From Streptomyces sp. NBC_01016 (lineage in GTDB: Bacteria; Actinomycetota; Actinomycetes; Streptomycetales; Streptomycetaceae), in the NCBI RefSeq assembly GCF_026341035.1, contig NZ_JAPEOQ010000001.1:4774001-4838000 (forward strand): DNA of 64,000 nt, given 5' to 3'. Below, in pieces: positions 25,215-34,352 of the stretch (position 1 is the first letter of the stretch; each line of letters opens with the position of its first letter). The notes beneath the pieces are model-generated. The model ran no database searches, was not told the DNA's origin, and was given only the letters and a program-made list of their open reading frames with translations. The position numbers were made by a program, and so were the translations under genes.

Positions 25215-26254
25215 ACGCCGGACCGCTCGCCGGCATCCGCGTCCTGGAGGTCGGACACATCCTCGCGGGCCCGTACGCGACCATGCTCCTGGCCGACCTG
25301 GGCGCGGAGGTGACCAAGCTGGAACCGCCGGGCGGAGACCTGTCCCGACAGGTGTCCGACGCCTACTTCGCGAGCCTCAACCGCGGAAAACGCAGCATCC
25401 GACTGGACCTGACGACGGACGCGGGTCAGGATCGGCTCCATCAACTCGTGGCCGCTGCCGACGCGTTGCTCGTCAACCTCAAGCCGTCGGCGATCCGGCG
25501 CTGCGGACTGACCTACGACGACCTGAAGGCGTACAACGACCGTCTCGTCTGCGTCGCCCTCACCGGCTACGGCAGGGAAGCGGGCGACGACCCCGCCTTC
25601 GACTACGTCGTCCAGGCCGCCACCGGCATCGCCGCCCTGACAGGCGACCCGGAAGGCCCGCCGACGCTGCCCGGCTACTCGTCGGCCGACAACTCCGCAG
25701 GAATGGCAGCGGCGTTGGGGTTGCTCGCGCAGATCGTGTCCGGACGCGGCGGACAGGTAGACGTGAGCCTGTGCGACGTCATGCTCTCCCAACTCAACTA
25801 CCGCGCCGCCGCCTACCTCAACGAGGGCACCGTCCCCCGCCGGGCACCGGGCGGCGCCCACGCCTACTACGTACCGGCCCAGCTGTTCCCCACCGCTGAG
25901 GGCCACTTGGCGCTGTTCGTCACACACGACGGCTTCTGGCGGTCCTTCGCCACCGAGGCCGGCATCAACGAGCCCGCGTTCGCCACCATGGCGGGCCGGG
26001 CGGCGCACCGCGACGACGTGATCGCGGCCGTCACGAAGGCCCTCGCCGGGGACACGGCGGAGAGCTGGGAGGCGAGACTGCGCCCCCTGCACGTCCCCGC
26101 CGCCGCGGTCCGCACGCTGCCCGAGGCCTTGGAACGCACACCCGGCGCGGTGATCCAGGCGGGCGACCATCGACTGGTCGGCAACCCCGTCCACGTCGCC
26201 GGGTACGAGCCGTCGTACGGGGCGCCGCCGCGGCTCGGGGAACACGGCCAGTGA
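25211..26254 (+). CDS. Family III CoA-transferase (CaiB/BaiF type)
   Basis: This 347-residue protein has the N-terminal signature GIRVLEVGHILAGPYATMLLADLGAEVTKLEPP. The motif PGYSSADNSAGMAA provides the likely catalytic Asp near residue 160. Such enzymes move CoA between acids without ATP and also act as racemases or formyl-CoA transferases. The GTG start overlaps the LLM stop (GTGA). It is about 50 residues shorter than many homologues, lacking part of the C-terminal small domain, but otherwise intact. It is the last gene of the operon and converges on the rhamnosidase with only 7 bp between stop codons. Confidence 0.85.
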   Translation: MNAGPLAGIRVLEVGHILAGPYATMLLADLGAEVTKLEPPGGDLSRQVSDAYFASLNRGKRSIRLDLTTDAGQDRLHQLVAAADALLVNLKPSAIRRCGLTYDDLKAYNDRLVCVALTGYGREAGDDPAFDYVVQAATGIAALTGDPEGPPTLPGYSSADNSAGMAAALGLLAQIVSGRGGQVDVSLCDVMLSQLNYRAAAYLNEGTVPRRAPGGAHAYYVPAQLFPTAEGHLALFVTHDGFWRSFATEAGINEPAFATMAGRAAHRDDVIAAVTKALAGDTAESWEARLRPLHVPAAAVRTLPEALERTPGAVIQAGDHRLVGNPVHVAGYEPSYGAPPRLGEHGQ

Positions 26255-26261
26255 CAGCGTT

Positions 26262-28901
26262 TCACCGCCCGTTGCCGTGGAACCTTCCGGGCGGCACCGT
26301 GCGAGCGGTTCCGTCCGGGAACATCACACGCGCGGTCGTGCCCGGCGGGACGTCAACCGTGAGAGTCAACTCGCCTTCTTGCGCCCGCCATTCGACGCCG
26401 ATCGTGCCGTACGGGGACTCGTGCGTGCCGCGCGCCCACGTGAGGGAGGCGTGCGGGACGGGCGCCACCTCGAAGGACTCCCAGGCCACAGAGCCAGGCG
26501 CCTGGCGCAGTCCGAGGGTGTGGGTGTGCAGGAAGCGGACCACGGCGCCCTTGCTGTAGTGGTTCAGCGAATCGTGCGCCTCGCCGTGCTCGTCGATGCC
26601 CTCCCAGTCCTCCCAGATCGTCGTGGCGCCCTGGTCCAGCAGATACAGCCAGGACGGCGTGGTGCGCCGGAAGAGGAGCTCGTAGGCGACGTCCGCGTGA
26701 CCGGCGTCGCACAGCGCCGGGAGTAGATCGCCGGTGGCCAGGAAGCCGGTGCCGAGGTGGGTGTCGGCGGCCCGGATCAGAGACACCAGGTGTTCGGCGG
26801 CGGCCGCGCGCAGTTCGTCGGGGACGAGGCCGAAGGACAGCGCTCGTACGTAACCCGCCTGGGTGTCGCCGGAGGTGCGCCCGTCGGCGGTGAGGTACTC
26901 GGTGCGCCAGGCGGCACGGATCAACTCGGCGGTCGCGGCGTGGCGCGCGGCCTCCTCCGTACGGCCGAGAACCTCCGCCACCCGCGCGAGCGTCGACGTC
27001 GAGCGGTACAGGAATGCCGTGCCGACCTCACCTTTGTCGGCCATGAACCAGCCGGCCGGGTCTGCCTTGACCGGGTCGACGGGGATGCCGTCGGGCCCCT
27101 TCTTCTTCGGCTCGGTCCACTCGCCCCAGTGGAAGGAGCCGTCCCACAGGTACCGCTCGTGCGGCAGCGGCTCCGCCGAGCGTTCGACGCGGGACGGGTG
27201 GCGCGCGGTGCGGGCGGTGTCGAGCGCCCACTCGACCCAGCGCGTCATCGCCTCCCAGTTCTCCGCGAGCACCTCGCGGTCGCCGTAGGACTTGTACAGC
27301 TCCCACGGCACCGCGATGATCGCGTCTCCCCAACCAGCCGAGCCCGTCATCATCGCGAACCGGTCGTCGAGATGGTGCTTGATGCGGCGTCCGTCAGGGG
27401 AGAAGTTGGCGATCCGGCCGTCGTCCAGCTGGTCGTCGCGGACCGAGCACAGCCACTTGCGACTGAAGCCGAGCACGTCGTACAGGCGGGTCGCGGTCGG
27501 CGCGAACACCAGATAGTCGCCGGTCCAGCCCAGGCGTTCGCGGGTCGGGCAGTCGGTGGGTACGTCGACGGCGTTGCCGCGAAAGCTCCAATCGGCCACT
27601 GCGTGAAGGCGGTTGAGGTCGTCGTCGGAGCACGCGAAGGTTCCGGTGCGGCGCAGGTCGGTGTGGACGACGCGCATGGTGAGGCTCGCCGGGTCGAGCG
27701 GGGCACCGCCGTCCCTGTGGATGCGTGCGTACCGGAAGCCGTGCACGGTGTGGCGCGGTTCGAAAGTCTCGCCGGGGCGGCCCGATGACACCGTCTCGTC
27801 ACGCTGAACGAAGGGTGCCAGGTCGTCACCGGGCAGGAACGAGTCGAGGTGGTGGGTCGACAGATCGCCGTCGGCGCCGAGGTACTCGCCGTGGTCGATG
27901 ACCGTGCGCGTGCCCGCAGGCCCGAGGTCGCTGAGCGCGAGCCACCCGGACGCGTTCTGCCCGAAGTCGGCGATCCACAGGCCGTCGTCGAGCTGCTTGA
28001 CCGACTGAGCGGGCCGCGATTCGGCGGCGCGGATCGGTGGCGCGGGGGACCAGCCGACCGGGGGAGCCTCCACCTGGTCGACGAGCACGGGCAGTGCGGG
28101 CCCCGGCCGGGCGCCGAAGTCCGTGCTCTGGCCGTCCATGAGGTCGGCGCGTGTGATCTGCGAGCGGGTGCTCGTCCAGGTCTCGTCGGTGCGGACCACC
28201 TGGCGCGTCCCGTTCTCGTACGCGATGTGCAGTTCGGCGCGCGCCCCGAGGACGGAGCCCCAACCTGCCGGCTGCCGGAACGCGCCGACCTGGCCCCGGT
28301 ACCAGCCGTCGGAGAGGACGAGTTCGATGCGGTTGGTGCCTGTGCGGACGGCCGGCGTGATGTCCGAGGCCTGGGCGTGCAGCGTCTTGTCGTACGAGGT
28401 GGATCCGGGGGAGAGGTCGGCGGTGCCGGCCCGTTCGCCGTTGAGGTACGCCTCGTAGACGCCGAGGGCGGTCGCGTAGAGGCGGGCCGAGCGGACGTCC
28501 GGAAGAACCTCGAAGGCGCAGGCGAGGGTGTGGGCGGGACGTCTGCCGTAGCCGGGGTCGACCGCGGACTCGGCGGGCGTGATCCAGCGCGCCTGCCAGT
28601 CCGCGTCGAGCAGGCCGGCCTCGAAGCGGTGCCACGGCGACCAGGCGACGTCATCGGCCGCGCGCACCCGCCAGGTCACCCGCTCCCCACTGCGCAGGGC
28701 GTCCCAAGGCCACGGTACGAACAGGTGACGGTCGGACATGGCGAGAGGCCGGGTCTCGCCGTCCACCGTGCACTCCACGTGGTAGCGCGCGGGAAGGCGG
28801 GTGCCCGATGGCGGCTTCCACGACAGCCGCGGCGCGGAGCCCGACACGGGGAAATGGTCGCCGCCGCTGTCGATGCACAGGTCGTACGGAGCGTCGTTCA
28901 T
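26262..28901 (-). CDS. Alpha-L-rhamnosidase (GH78)
   Basis: This 879-residue enzyme should release terminal alpha-L-rhamnose from glycosides. The family signature DCPTRERLGWTGDYLVF near residue 440 includes the Glu expected to be the general acid. The (alpha/alpha)6 barrel region ends with TTIWEDWEGID and NHYSKGAVVRFLH. N-terminal carbohydrate-binding-type beta domains precede it (WITPAESAVDPGYGRRP, YEAYLNGERAGTADLSPG). There is no signal peptide, so hydrolysis is intracellular. The second ATG (28901) is preferred because AAGGA lies 5 nt before it. It is the last gene of the glycoside operon, downstream of a permease, beta-glucuronidase, SDR and beta-glucosidase. Confidence 0.9.
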   Translation of the reverse strand: MNDAPYDLCIDSGGDHFPVSGSAPRLSWKPPSGTRLPARYHVECTVDGETRPLAMSDRHLFVPWPWDALRSGERVTWRVRAADDVAWSPWHRFEAGLLDADWQARWITPAESAVDPGYGRRPAHTLACAFEVLPDVRSARLYATALGVYEAYLNGERAGTADLSPGSTSYDKTLHAQASDITPAVRTGTNRIELVLSDGWYRGQVGAFRQPAGWGSVLGARAELHIAYENGTRQVVRTDETWTSTRSQITRADLMDGQSTDFGARPGPALPVLVDQVEAPPVGWSPAPPIRAAESRPAQSVKQLDDGLWIADFGQNASGWLALSDLGPAGTRTVIDHGEYLGADGDLSTHHLDSFLPGDDLAPFVQRDETVSSGRPGETFEPRHTVHGFRYARIHRDGGAPLDPASLTMRVVHTDLRRTGTFACSDDDLNRLHAVADWSFRGNAVDVPTDCPTRERLGWTGDYLVFAPTATRLYDVLGFSRKWLCSVRDDQLDDGRIANFSPDGRRIKHHLDDRFAMMTGSAGWGDAIIAVPWELYKSYGDREVLAENWEAMTRWVEWALDTARTARHPSRVERSAEPLPHERYLWDGSFHWGEWTEPKKKGPDGIPVDPVKADPAGWFMADKGEVGTAFLYRSTSTLARVAEVLGRTEEAARHAATAELIRAAWRTEYLTADGRTSGDTQAGYVRALSFGLVPDELRAAAAEHLVSLIRAADTHLGTGFLATGDLLPALCDAGHADVAYELLFRRTTPSWLYLLDQGATTIWEDWEGIDEHGEAHDSLNHYSKGAVVRFLHTHTLGLRQAPGSVAWESFEVAPVPHASLTWARGTHESPYGTIGVEWRAQEGELTLTVDVPPGTTARVMFPDGTARTVPPGRFHGNGR

Positions 28902-28949
28902 GTTCATCCTTGTCGTACGTGAAGGCGCGGTCGCGTGCGAACAGCCCGC

Positions 28950-30245
28950 TCAGCGAACCGACTTGACCTTGGTGAAAATGATCAGGCCACCGACGAACGC
29001 GAAGACGGCCCCGGTCAGATAGAGCAGCGTGTAGTTCTTCTCGCCGCCGGTGGCGCCCACAGTGATGATGAGGGGCGCGATCAGCGGGGCGAGCGCGCTG
29101 GGGATCTTCTGGGCGAACGCCACGACGGCGAGATAGCGGCCCGCCTGCGCGCGGTCCGGGAGGATCGCGAACACGATGGCCTGGTCGACGGCGGCGAACA
29201 CGGCTATCGCGAGCTGCATCAGGACGGCACCCACGACGAGTTGCGGCATCGAGTGGGCGAACGCCTCGGTGCACGCTCCGAACACGAAGATCGCGGAACC
29301 GATGAGGGTGAACAGCTTGCGCCGCCCCAGCTTGTCCGACAGGAAGCCGCCCGCGATCGCGCCCCCGGTCGCGGCGAGCACCCCGATGATCCCGATCGAG
29401 GCCACCACCCCGGCGACATCCTTGACCGGGAGGTCGAGCCGCTGCGCGTAGAAGAAGGTGCCGAACGCGGTGTTGAAGTACAGGCCCATGAAGAAGATGA
29501 AGCGGCCGAGCCAGTTCCAGCCGAAGTCCGGATAGGTGCGTGGGCTGAAGCCATAGCCGGCGATGAGGCTTTTCACTGTGAGGCCGCCGCTCGTGCGCAC
29601 GAGCGCGCGCGAGTCACCTTCTGGTTTGAACACGGGGAAGAGGATGAGGAGCGCCGCCCCGACAAGTCCCGGGACCAGGAACACCAGCAGCGTGCTCGAC
29701 GCCACGGCGTACGCGACACCGATGCCGACCACCGGTGCGATCTGTGTGCCGACGCTGGTCAGCGCCGATACCCGGCCCCGCTGTTCCTCGGGTACCCGGT
29801 CCGCCTGCACGTTCTGGATGGCCTGGCCCGCCATGGACCAGCCGACCATGCCGACGATCCACGCGAGCCCCACGAGGAGGACACTCGGCGCGAGCGCGAT
29901 GCCGAGCAGCGCGACCATTCCGAGGGCCGCGCCGAGCAGCATGAACGGCGTCCTGCGGCCGAGCCGCGAGCGCGTCCGGTCGCTCCACAGGCCGATCAGC
30001 GGGCTGAGCACCAGATACACGAACTGTGCGGAGCCGGTGACATAACCGAGCAACTCCTCGCGTCCCGGCTCCAATTCGGAGACGCGGACGGCCAGCGAGT
30101 ACGACTGCGGGACCATCAGGGCGATGGATGCCCCGAAGCTACCGATCGTCATCCACGCGATGTGGCCCGCGCTGACCTTCCGCAATGCGGGTGCCTCGAT
30201 TGCGGGACCCGCGGGAGGGGTCCCGTGACCGATGTCCTGAGCCAT
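28950..30245 (-). CDS. MFS/GPH-type sugar or glycoside symporter
   Basis: This is a 431-residue membrane protein with about 12 hydrophobic helices. The cytoplasmic loop IGLWSDRTRSRLGRRTPFML matches the MFS A-motif form seen in glycoside-pentoside-hexuronide (MelB-like) symporters, and FLSDKLGRRKLF is its second-half repeat. It lies between GH2 and GH78 genes in one transcript. It therefore most likely imports the glycoside or liberated sugars that the surrounding cytoplasmic hydrolases use. The direction of transport is inferred from the lack of secreted hydrolases. Confidence 0.85.
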   Translation of the reverse strand: MAQDIGHGTPPAGPAIEAPALRKVSAGHIAWMTIGSFGASIALMVPQSYSLAVRVSELEPGREELLGYVTGSAQFVYLVLSPLIGLWSDRTRSRLGRRTPFMLLGAALGMVALLGIALAPSVLLVGLAWIVGMVGWSMAGQAIQNVQADRVPEEQRGRVSALTSVGTQIAPVVGIGVAYAVASSTLLVFLVPGLVGAALLILFPVFKPEGDSRALVRTSGGLTVKSLIAGYGFSPRTYPDFGWNWLGRFIFFMGLYFNTAFGTFFYAQRLDLPVKDVAGVVASIGIIGVLAATGGAIAGGFLSDKLGRRKLFTLIGSAIFVFGACTEAFAHSMPQLVVGAVLMQLAIAVFAAVDQAIVFAILPDRAQAGRYLAVVAFAQKIPSALAPLIAPLIITVGATGGEKNYTLLYLTGAVFAFVGGLIIFTKVKSVR

Positions 30246-30258
30246 GAGGAACCCTTCG

Positions 30259-32070
30259 TCAGCCTTCTCGGGGGACAGGTGCGCCGGGCTTGCGTCCGTC
30301 GAGTCCCTGCCAGCGGCGGCGCAGCGCGAACGCGGCCGACTTGGGCCTGCGCTCGCGCGTGAACACGCCCTTCTTATTGCCGTCGACGCGGTGGATGCCG
30401 GCCGAGGTCTGGAAGTCGGCGAAGTTCCACACGTGTTCGCCGACGAACTGGGGGATGCGGTCGAAGACCCGGTGGTACATGGCGAGGAGGTCGCTCTGGT
30501 ACTCCTCGCTCCACGGCGCGTCCCACACCGAGTGCAGGCCCGGCTGGGTGTCGGCGCCGTACTCCGACATCATCACGGGCTTGTCGAACCGTTCGGCCCA
30601 GCCGCGCAGATCCTGCTCCAGGTATGTCTCCGCGGTGTCGAGATCGCCGGTGAAGAGGTACCAGCCGTAGTAGCGGTTGATGCTGAGCACGTCGAACAGG
30701 TCGCCGATCCGGTCGTTCTGCGGGGTCGCGAACATGACCGCCGAGTACGTGAGGGGGCGCGTCGGATCGAGTTTGCGGGCGAGCGCGACGAGCGGCTCGA
30801 AGTACTCCCGCGCACCCTCCTCGTTGGAGGCGGGCTCGTTGGCGAGCGACCACATCACCACGCTCGGGTGGTTCTTGTCGCGGTCGATCAACTCCCTTAG
30901 ATGCTGGGCGTGTACGTCGCCCATGACGCCGCCGAAGTTCTCCGGTGCGAACGTCGGGGTGGGCGGAATGCCGGTGAGACCGCCCTGCACGCCGAGGTTG
31001 AGGCCGACGGCCGCCGTCTCGTCGATGACGACGATGCCGTGCCGGTCGGCGAAGTCCAGGACCTCCTCGGCGTACGGATAGTGACTGGTGCGGAAGGAGT
31101 TGGCGCCGGTCCAGTCGAGGAGCTGGAAGTCGTGGACGAGGTAGGCGTCGTCGTGGCCCTTGCCGCGCACCGGGGTGTCCTCGTGCTTTCCGAATCCGGT
31201 GAAGTAGAACGGCTCGCCGTTGATGAGGAAGTCCGTGCCGCGCACCTCGACGGTGCGGACGCCGAAGGGGTGCGTGTAGCTGTCGATCAACTCGCCGCCG
31301 CTGTCCACCAGTTCGACGACCAGCTCGTAGAGGTAGCCGGCGCCGGGCCGCCACAATGTGACGTTCTCGATGTGGAGGGACCCGTCGGGCCCGGCGGCCT
31401 CGGCGACGGTCGCGCCCGCCTCGTCGACGGCACGCACCCGTACCTTCTCGGCATCGCCGACGGTCGCCACGAGATAGTCGACGACACCGGAAGTGCCCTC
31501 TCGCCCCGTGACGACGGTGATGTCCTCGATGTACGTGCGCGGTGTGCTGCACAGGCGGACCGAACGGGCGATCCCCGCGTAGTTGTAGAAGTCGTGCAGG
31601 TACGACTGGCGTTGACGGCCGTTGGGCACGGTGGTGACCGTGCCCGGCGGGAGTGTCTCGTTCGTCAACCGGTTGTCGACGCCGACCGTGAGACGGAACC
31701 CGGTCCCCGGGGGTGCGACGTCGGTGAGGTCCGTCTCGAACGGCGTGTAGCCACCGGTGTGTTCGGCGACGAGTCGGTCGTCCACGTAGACACGGGCGGC
31801 GTGCGTGACGGAGCCGAAGCGGAGCACGACGCGCTGCCCGGCCCAGCCGCGCGGCACCCGCACCTCGCGCTGGTACCAGACCACGCCGACGTGATCCCGT
31901 ATCTCCGGGTCCACGAACAGGTCGTTGTAGCTGGCGGGGACTGGGGCTTCGAGTGGTGTGTCGAGACGCGCGGACCAGGGCTCGGCGGGCGCGCGGGTGT
32001 CGAGGGCGAACCGCCACAGTCCGTCGAGGCCGACGATGTCGCGGGTGGGGCTGGTGCGGGGCGAGAGCAT
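30259..32070 (-). CDS. Beta-glucuronidase (GH2)
   Basis: This 603-residue GH2 enzyme has the sugar-binding domain, an immunoglobulin-like domain and a TIM barrel. The acid/base Glu is in MWSLANEPASNEEG near residue 405 and the nucleophile in MMSEYGADT near 503. The glucuronate-specific N-x-K motif is present in HRVDGNKKGVFTRERRPKSAAF-like sequence near residue 565, split here as HRVDGNKKGVF and RRPKSAAF. Together with NRYYGWY this points to beta-glucuronidase rather than beta-galactosidase. No signal peptide is present. GGAG precedes the ATG. It should remove glucuronic acid from the imported glycoside. It is part of the GH1-SDR-GH2-permease-GH78 operon. Confidence 0.92.
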   Translation of the reverse strand: MLSPRTSPTRDIVGLDGLWRFALDTRAPAEPWSARLDTPLEAPVPASYNDLFVDPEIRDHVGVVWYQREVRVPRGWAGQRVVLRFGSVTHAARVYVDDRLVAEHTGGYTPFETDLTDVAPPGTGFRLTVGVDNRLTNETLPPGTVTTVPNGRQRQSYLHDFYNYAGIARSVRLCSTPRTYIEDITVVTGREGTSGVVDYLVATVGDAEKVRVRAVDEAGATVAEAAGPDGSLHIENVTLWRPGAGYLYELVVELVDSGGELIDSYTHPFGVRTVEVRGTDFLINGEPFYFTGFGKHEDTPVRGKGHDDAYLVHDFQLLDWTGANSFRTSHYPYAEEVLDFADRHGIVVIDETAAVGLNLGVQGGLTGIPPTPTFAPENFGGVMGDVHAQHLRELIDRDKNHPSVVMWSLANEPASNEEGAREYFEPLVALARKLDPTRPLTYSAVMFATPQNDRIGDLFDVLSINRYYGWYLFTGDLDTAETYLEQDLRGWAERFDKPVMMSEYGADTQPGLHSVWDAPWSEEYQSDLLAMYHRVFDRIPQFVGEHVWNFADFQTSAGIHRVDGNKKGVFTRERRPKSAAFALRRRWQGLDGRKPGAPVPREG

Positions 32071-32102
32071 GCGGCTCCTACGTTGGTCGGGAAGAGGGGA
32101 CG

Positions 32103-32933
32103 TCAGGCGGTGTCGCCCGCGTCGGCGAGGAGCGTGCTCCCGGTCATGAAGGTGGCCAGGTCGCTCGCGCAGAACAGCACGATGCGGGCCACGTCGTCGG
32201 GAACGCCGAGGCGGCCCAGGATGGGCGGCTGCATCACGGACATGAGTTGCGAGGCCGCGCCGGGATCCGTGGCCCCGGCGAGCGCGAGGTTCCCCTCGGT
32301 GGGCACGTATGTCGGGGCGACCCCGAGCACGCGAATGCCCAAAGGCGCGAATTCGACCGCCAGTTGACGGGTGAGGCCGCGCGCGGCGTGCTTCGAGCCC
32401 ACGTACGCCGCGAGCCCGGGCGCCGTCCCCCGGAAACCGGCTGTGGAGACGACATTGACGATGGCGCCCCCGTGACCGGCCCCGCTCATCCGGCGCGCGG
32501 CCTCCCGGGCACCGAGGAAGACACCCCGCGCGTTCACGGCGAACACCTCGTCCCAGGCCCCCGCGGACATTTCCAGGGCGGGGACGCTTGGGAATATCCC
32601 CGCGTTGTTGACCCAGATGTCGATCCCGCCCAGGTCCCGCACCGCACGGTCGGCGGCGGCGGACACACTGTCGGGGTCGGTGACGTCCATCCGGACCGGC
32701 AGGGCGCGCCCCTCGAGAGTGTCGGCGGCGGCCACGGCGCGTTCTTCGTCGACGTCCGTGACCAGCACGTCCGCGCCCGCCTCCGACAGCCGCTGCGCGA
32801 TGGCTCGGCCGAGCCCCTGGCCCGCGCCGGTCACCACGGCGCGCCGGCCGGAGAGCGAGATCAGTTCGGCGAGGGATCGGGACGAGACGTCCGGTACCGG
32901 AATCTGCAGGGTGTCGTCTTCGCTCGAAGTCAC
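32103..32933 (-). CDS. Short-chain dehydrogenase/reductase
   Basis: This is a classical SDR of 276 residues. The NAD(P)-binding motif is VVTGAGQGLGRAIAQ, the structural motif is WVNNAGIFPSVP, and the catalytic Ser, Tyr and Lys lie in NVVSTAGF and YVGSKHAARG. Asp-37-type residues (VTDVDEERA) suggest NAD. Two GTG starts are possible: 32978, with GTGA overlapping the GH1 stop, or 32933, with AAGGGGA 8 nt upstream. The second is chosen. It sits between the beta-glucosidase and beta-glucuronidase genes, so it may oxidise a released sugar or the aglycone hydroxyl (inference). Confidence 0.85.
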   Translation of the reverse strand: MTSSEDDTLQIPVPDVSSRSLAELISLSGRRAVVTGAGQGLGRAIAQRLSEAGADVLVTDVDEERAVAAADTLEGRALPVRMDVTDPDSVSAAADRAVRDLGGIDIWVNNAGIFPSVPALEMSAGAWDEVFAVNARGVFLGAREAARRMSGAGHGGAIVNVVSTAGFRGTAPGLAAYVGSKHAARGLTRQLAVEFAPLGIRVLGVAPTYVPTEGNLALAGATDPGAASQLMSVMQPPILGRLGVPDDVARIVLFCASDLATFMTGSTLLADAGDTA

Positions 32934-32974
32934 TGGGATGTCCCCTTCGCTCGAGGTGGCTGACGGGTTCGGGT

Positions 32975-34201
32975 TCACTGGGCGGCGGCGCGGCGGGCCG
33001 CCCCGCCCAGCCAGGCCAGGCTCGGCTTCGGGCGGCGCTCGAAGGTCTCCCGGTCGACCTCGACGAGGCCGAACGTCGGCTCCCAGTGCCCCCACTCGTA
33101 GTTGTCGAGCAGGCTCCAGTGCAGATAGCCGCGCACGTCCGCGCCCTCGGCGATCGCCGCTCCGAGGTGGTCGAGCGCCTCGCCGGTGTAGGCGATGCGG
33201 CGGGTGTCGTCGTGGGTCGCGATGCCGTTCTCGGTGACCAGGATCGGCAGGCCGCCGGTGACCTCGGCGGTGTGCCGGACCGCGATGGCCAGGGCGTCGG
33301 GGCGGTAGGCGGTGCCGACGAGGGTGTTGTCGGGGTGGGGAGGGTGCGGCTCGACGCCGTCCGGGCCGACCCACTGGCCGGAGTACGACTGGACGCCGAC
33401 GAAGTCGTCGCCGCGCGCTCCGTCCAGGTACAGGTCCTCCCAGATGTGGTCCAGTTCGCGCTTCTTGTCCTCGGCTCCGGGGTGGGCGACGAAGGCGCGG
33501 TTGGCGACGGTCAAGCCGACCTTGCCGCCGGGCAGATGTGCGCGCAGGACGTCTCGGGCCGCGTGATGGGCCTCGATGAGACGTTCGCCGATCTTCACGT
33601 CCGGGGCGGGAAGCGCGGGGCGGGGGCCCTCGGTGTCGACGGTGGGGCTCTGCCACTCCCCGGACGCCTGTTGATCCGCGGACGCCTGCTGATCCGCCAT
33701 GGCGCGGGCCATGCCGACCATGATGGCCAGCATGTTCGGCTCGTTCATGGTCACGACCCATTCGACGCCGTCGAGGATCGGACACACCGCCTCGACGTAC
33801 GCCCGGAAGCGCTCCACGGCCCGGTCGCCGAGCCACCCGCCTTCCTGCGCGAACCACAGCGGGCTGGTGAAGTGGTGCAGCGTCACGACGGGGGTGAGGC
33901 CGAGGCCGACGGCCGTGTCGATCATCCGCCGGTAGTGGGCGAGTTCGGCGCGCGAGACGTGGCCGGGGAGCGGTTCGATCCGGGCCCATTCGATGCCGAA
34001 GCGGTACGCGGTGAGGCCGGCGTCGGCGAGCAGCCGCATGTCCTCGGCGTAGCGGTGATAGCTGTCGCAGGCGTCGCCGCTGCGCTCCATCCCGGGCATG
34101 CGGCCCTCGTTCGCCCAGAAGTCGCTGTTCAGGTTGTTGCCCTCGATCTGGTGGGGCGCGGTGGAGGCGCCCCAGAGGAAGTCGGGCGGGAACGCGGTCA
34201 T
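32975..34201 (-). CDS. Beta-glucosidase (GH1)
   Basis: This is a 408-residue GH1 enzyme. The N-terminal signature is FLWGASTAPHQIEGNN, the acid/base Glu is in TMNEPN near residue 165 and the nucleophile in LVTENGIATH near 330. HWSLLDNYEWGHWEPTFGLVEVD closes the barrel. A start at 34201 (GGAAGGA upstream) matches the family N-terminus better than the in-frame codon at 34276. An insertion after the acid/base helix contains a short ADQQAS tandem repeat. It is cytoplasmic and the first gene of the glycoside operon, divergent from a TetR gene. Confidence 0.9.
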   Translation of the reverse strand: MTAFPPDFLWGASTAPHQIEGNNLNSDFWANEGRMPGMERSGDACDSYHRYAEDMRLLADAGLTAYRFGIEWARIEPLPGHVSRAELAHYRRMIDTAVGLGLTPVVTLHHFTSPLWFAQEGGWLGDRAVERFRAYVEAVCPILDGVEWVVTMNEPNMLAIMVGMARAMADQQASADQQASGEWQSPTVDTEGPRPALPAPDVKIGERLIEAHHAARDVLRAHLPGGKVGLTVANRAFVAHPGAEDKKRELDHIWEDLYLDGARGDDFVGVQSYSGQWVGPDGVEPHPPHPDNTLVGTAYRPDALAIAVRHTAEVTGGLPILVTENGIATHDDTRRIAYTGEALDHLGAAIAEGADVRGYLHWSLLDNYEWGHWEPTFGLVEVDRETFERRPKPSLAWLGGAARRAAAQ

Positions 34202-34225
34202 GGGACTGTCCTTCCGGGGGTCGAG

Positions 34226-34247
34226 CCAACTGTTACCATGTGGTTGG
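34226..34247. promoter_or_regulatory. Inverted repeat between GH1 and TetR genes
   Basis: CCAAC at 34226-34230 and its reverse complement GTTGG at 34243-34247 flank a 12-bp spacer, 25-46 bp upstream of the GH1 start. It is a plausible operator for the divergent TetR at 34353. It differs from the 15-bp dyad, so this operon seems separately controlled. Confidence 0.4.
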
Positions 34248-34352
34248 TTTTCGCTCGGAAGGTAGACCGCGATCAATGACGCCGGGAAGACTGTCGTTCG
34301 GCTTCGTAATCAGAGCGTTATCGGATGCTGCATCACCCCAGGGGAGGGCGCT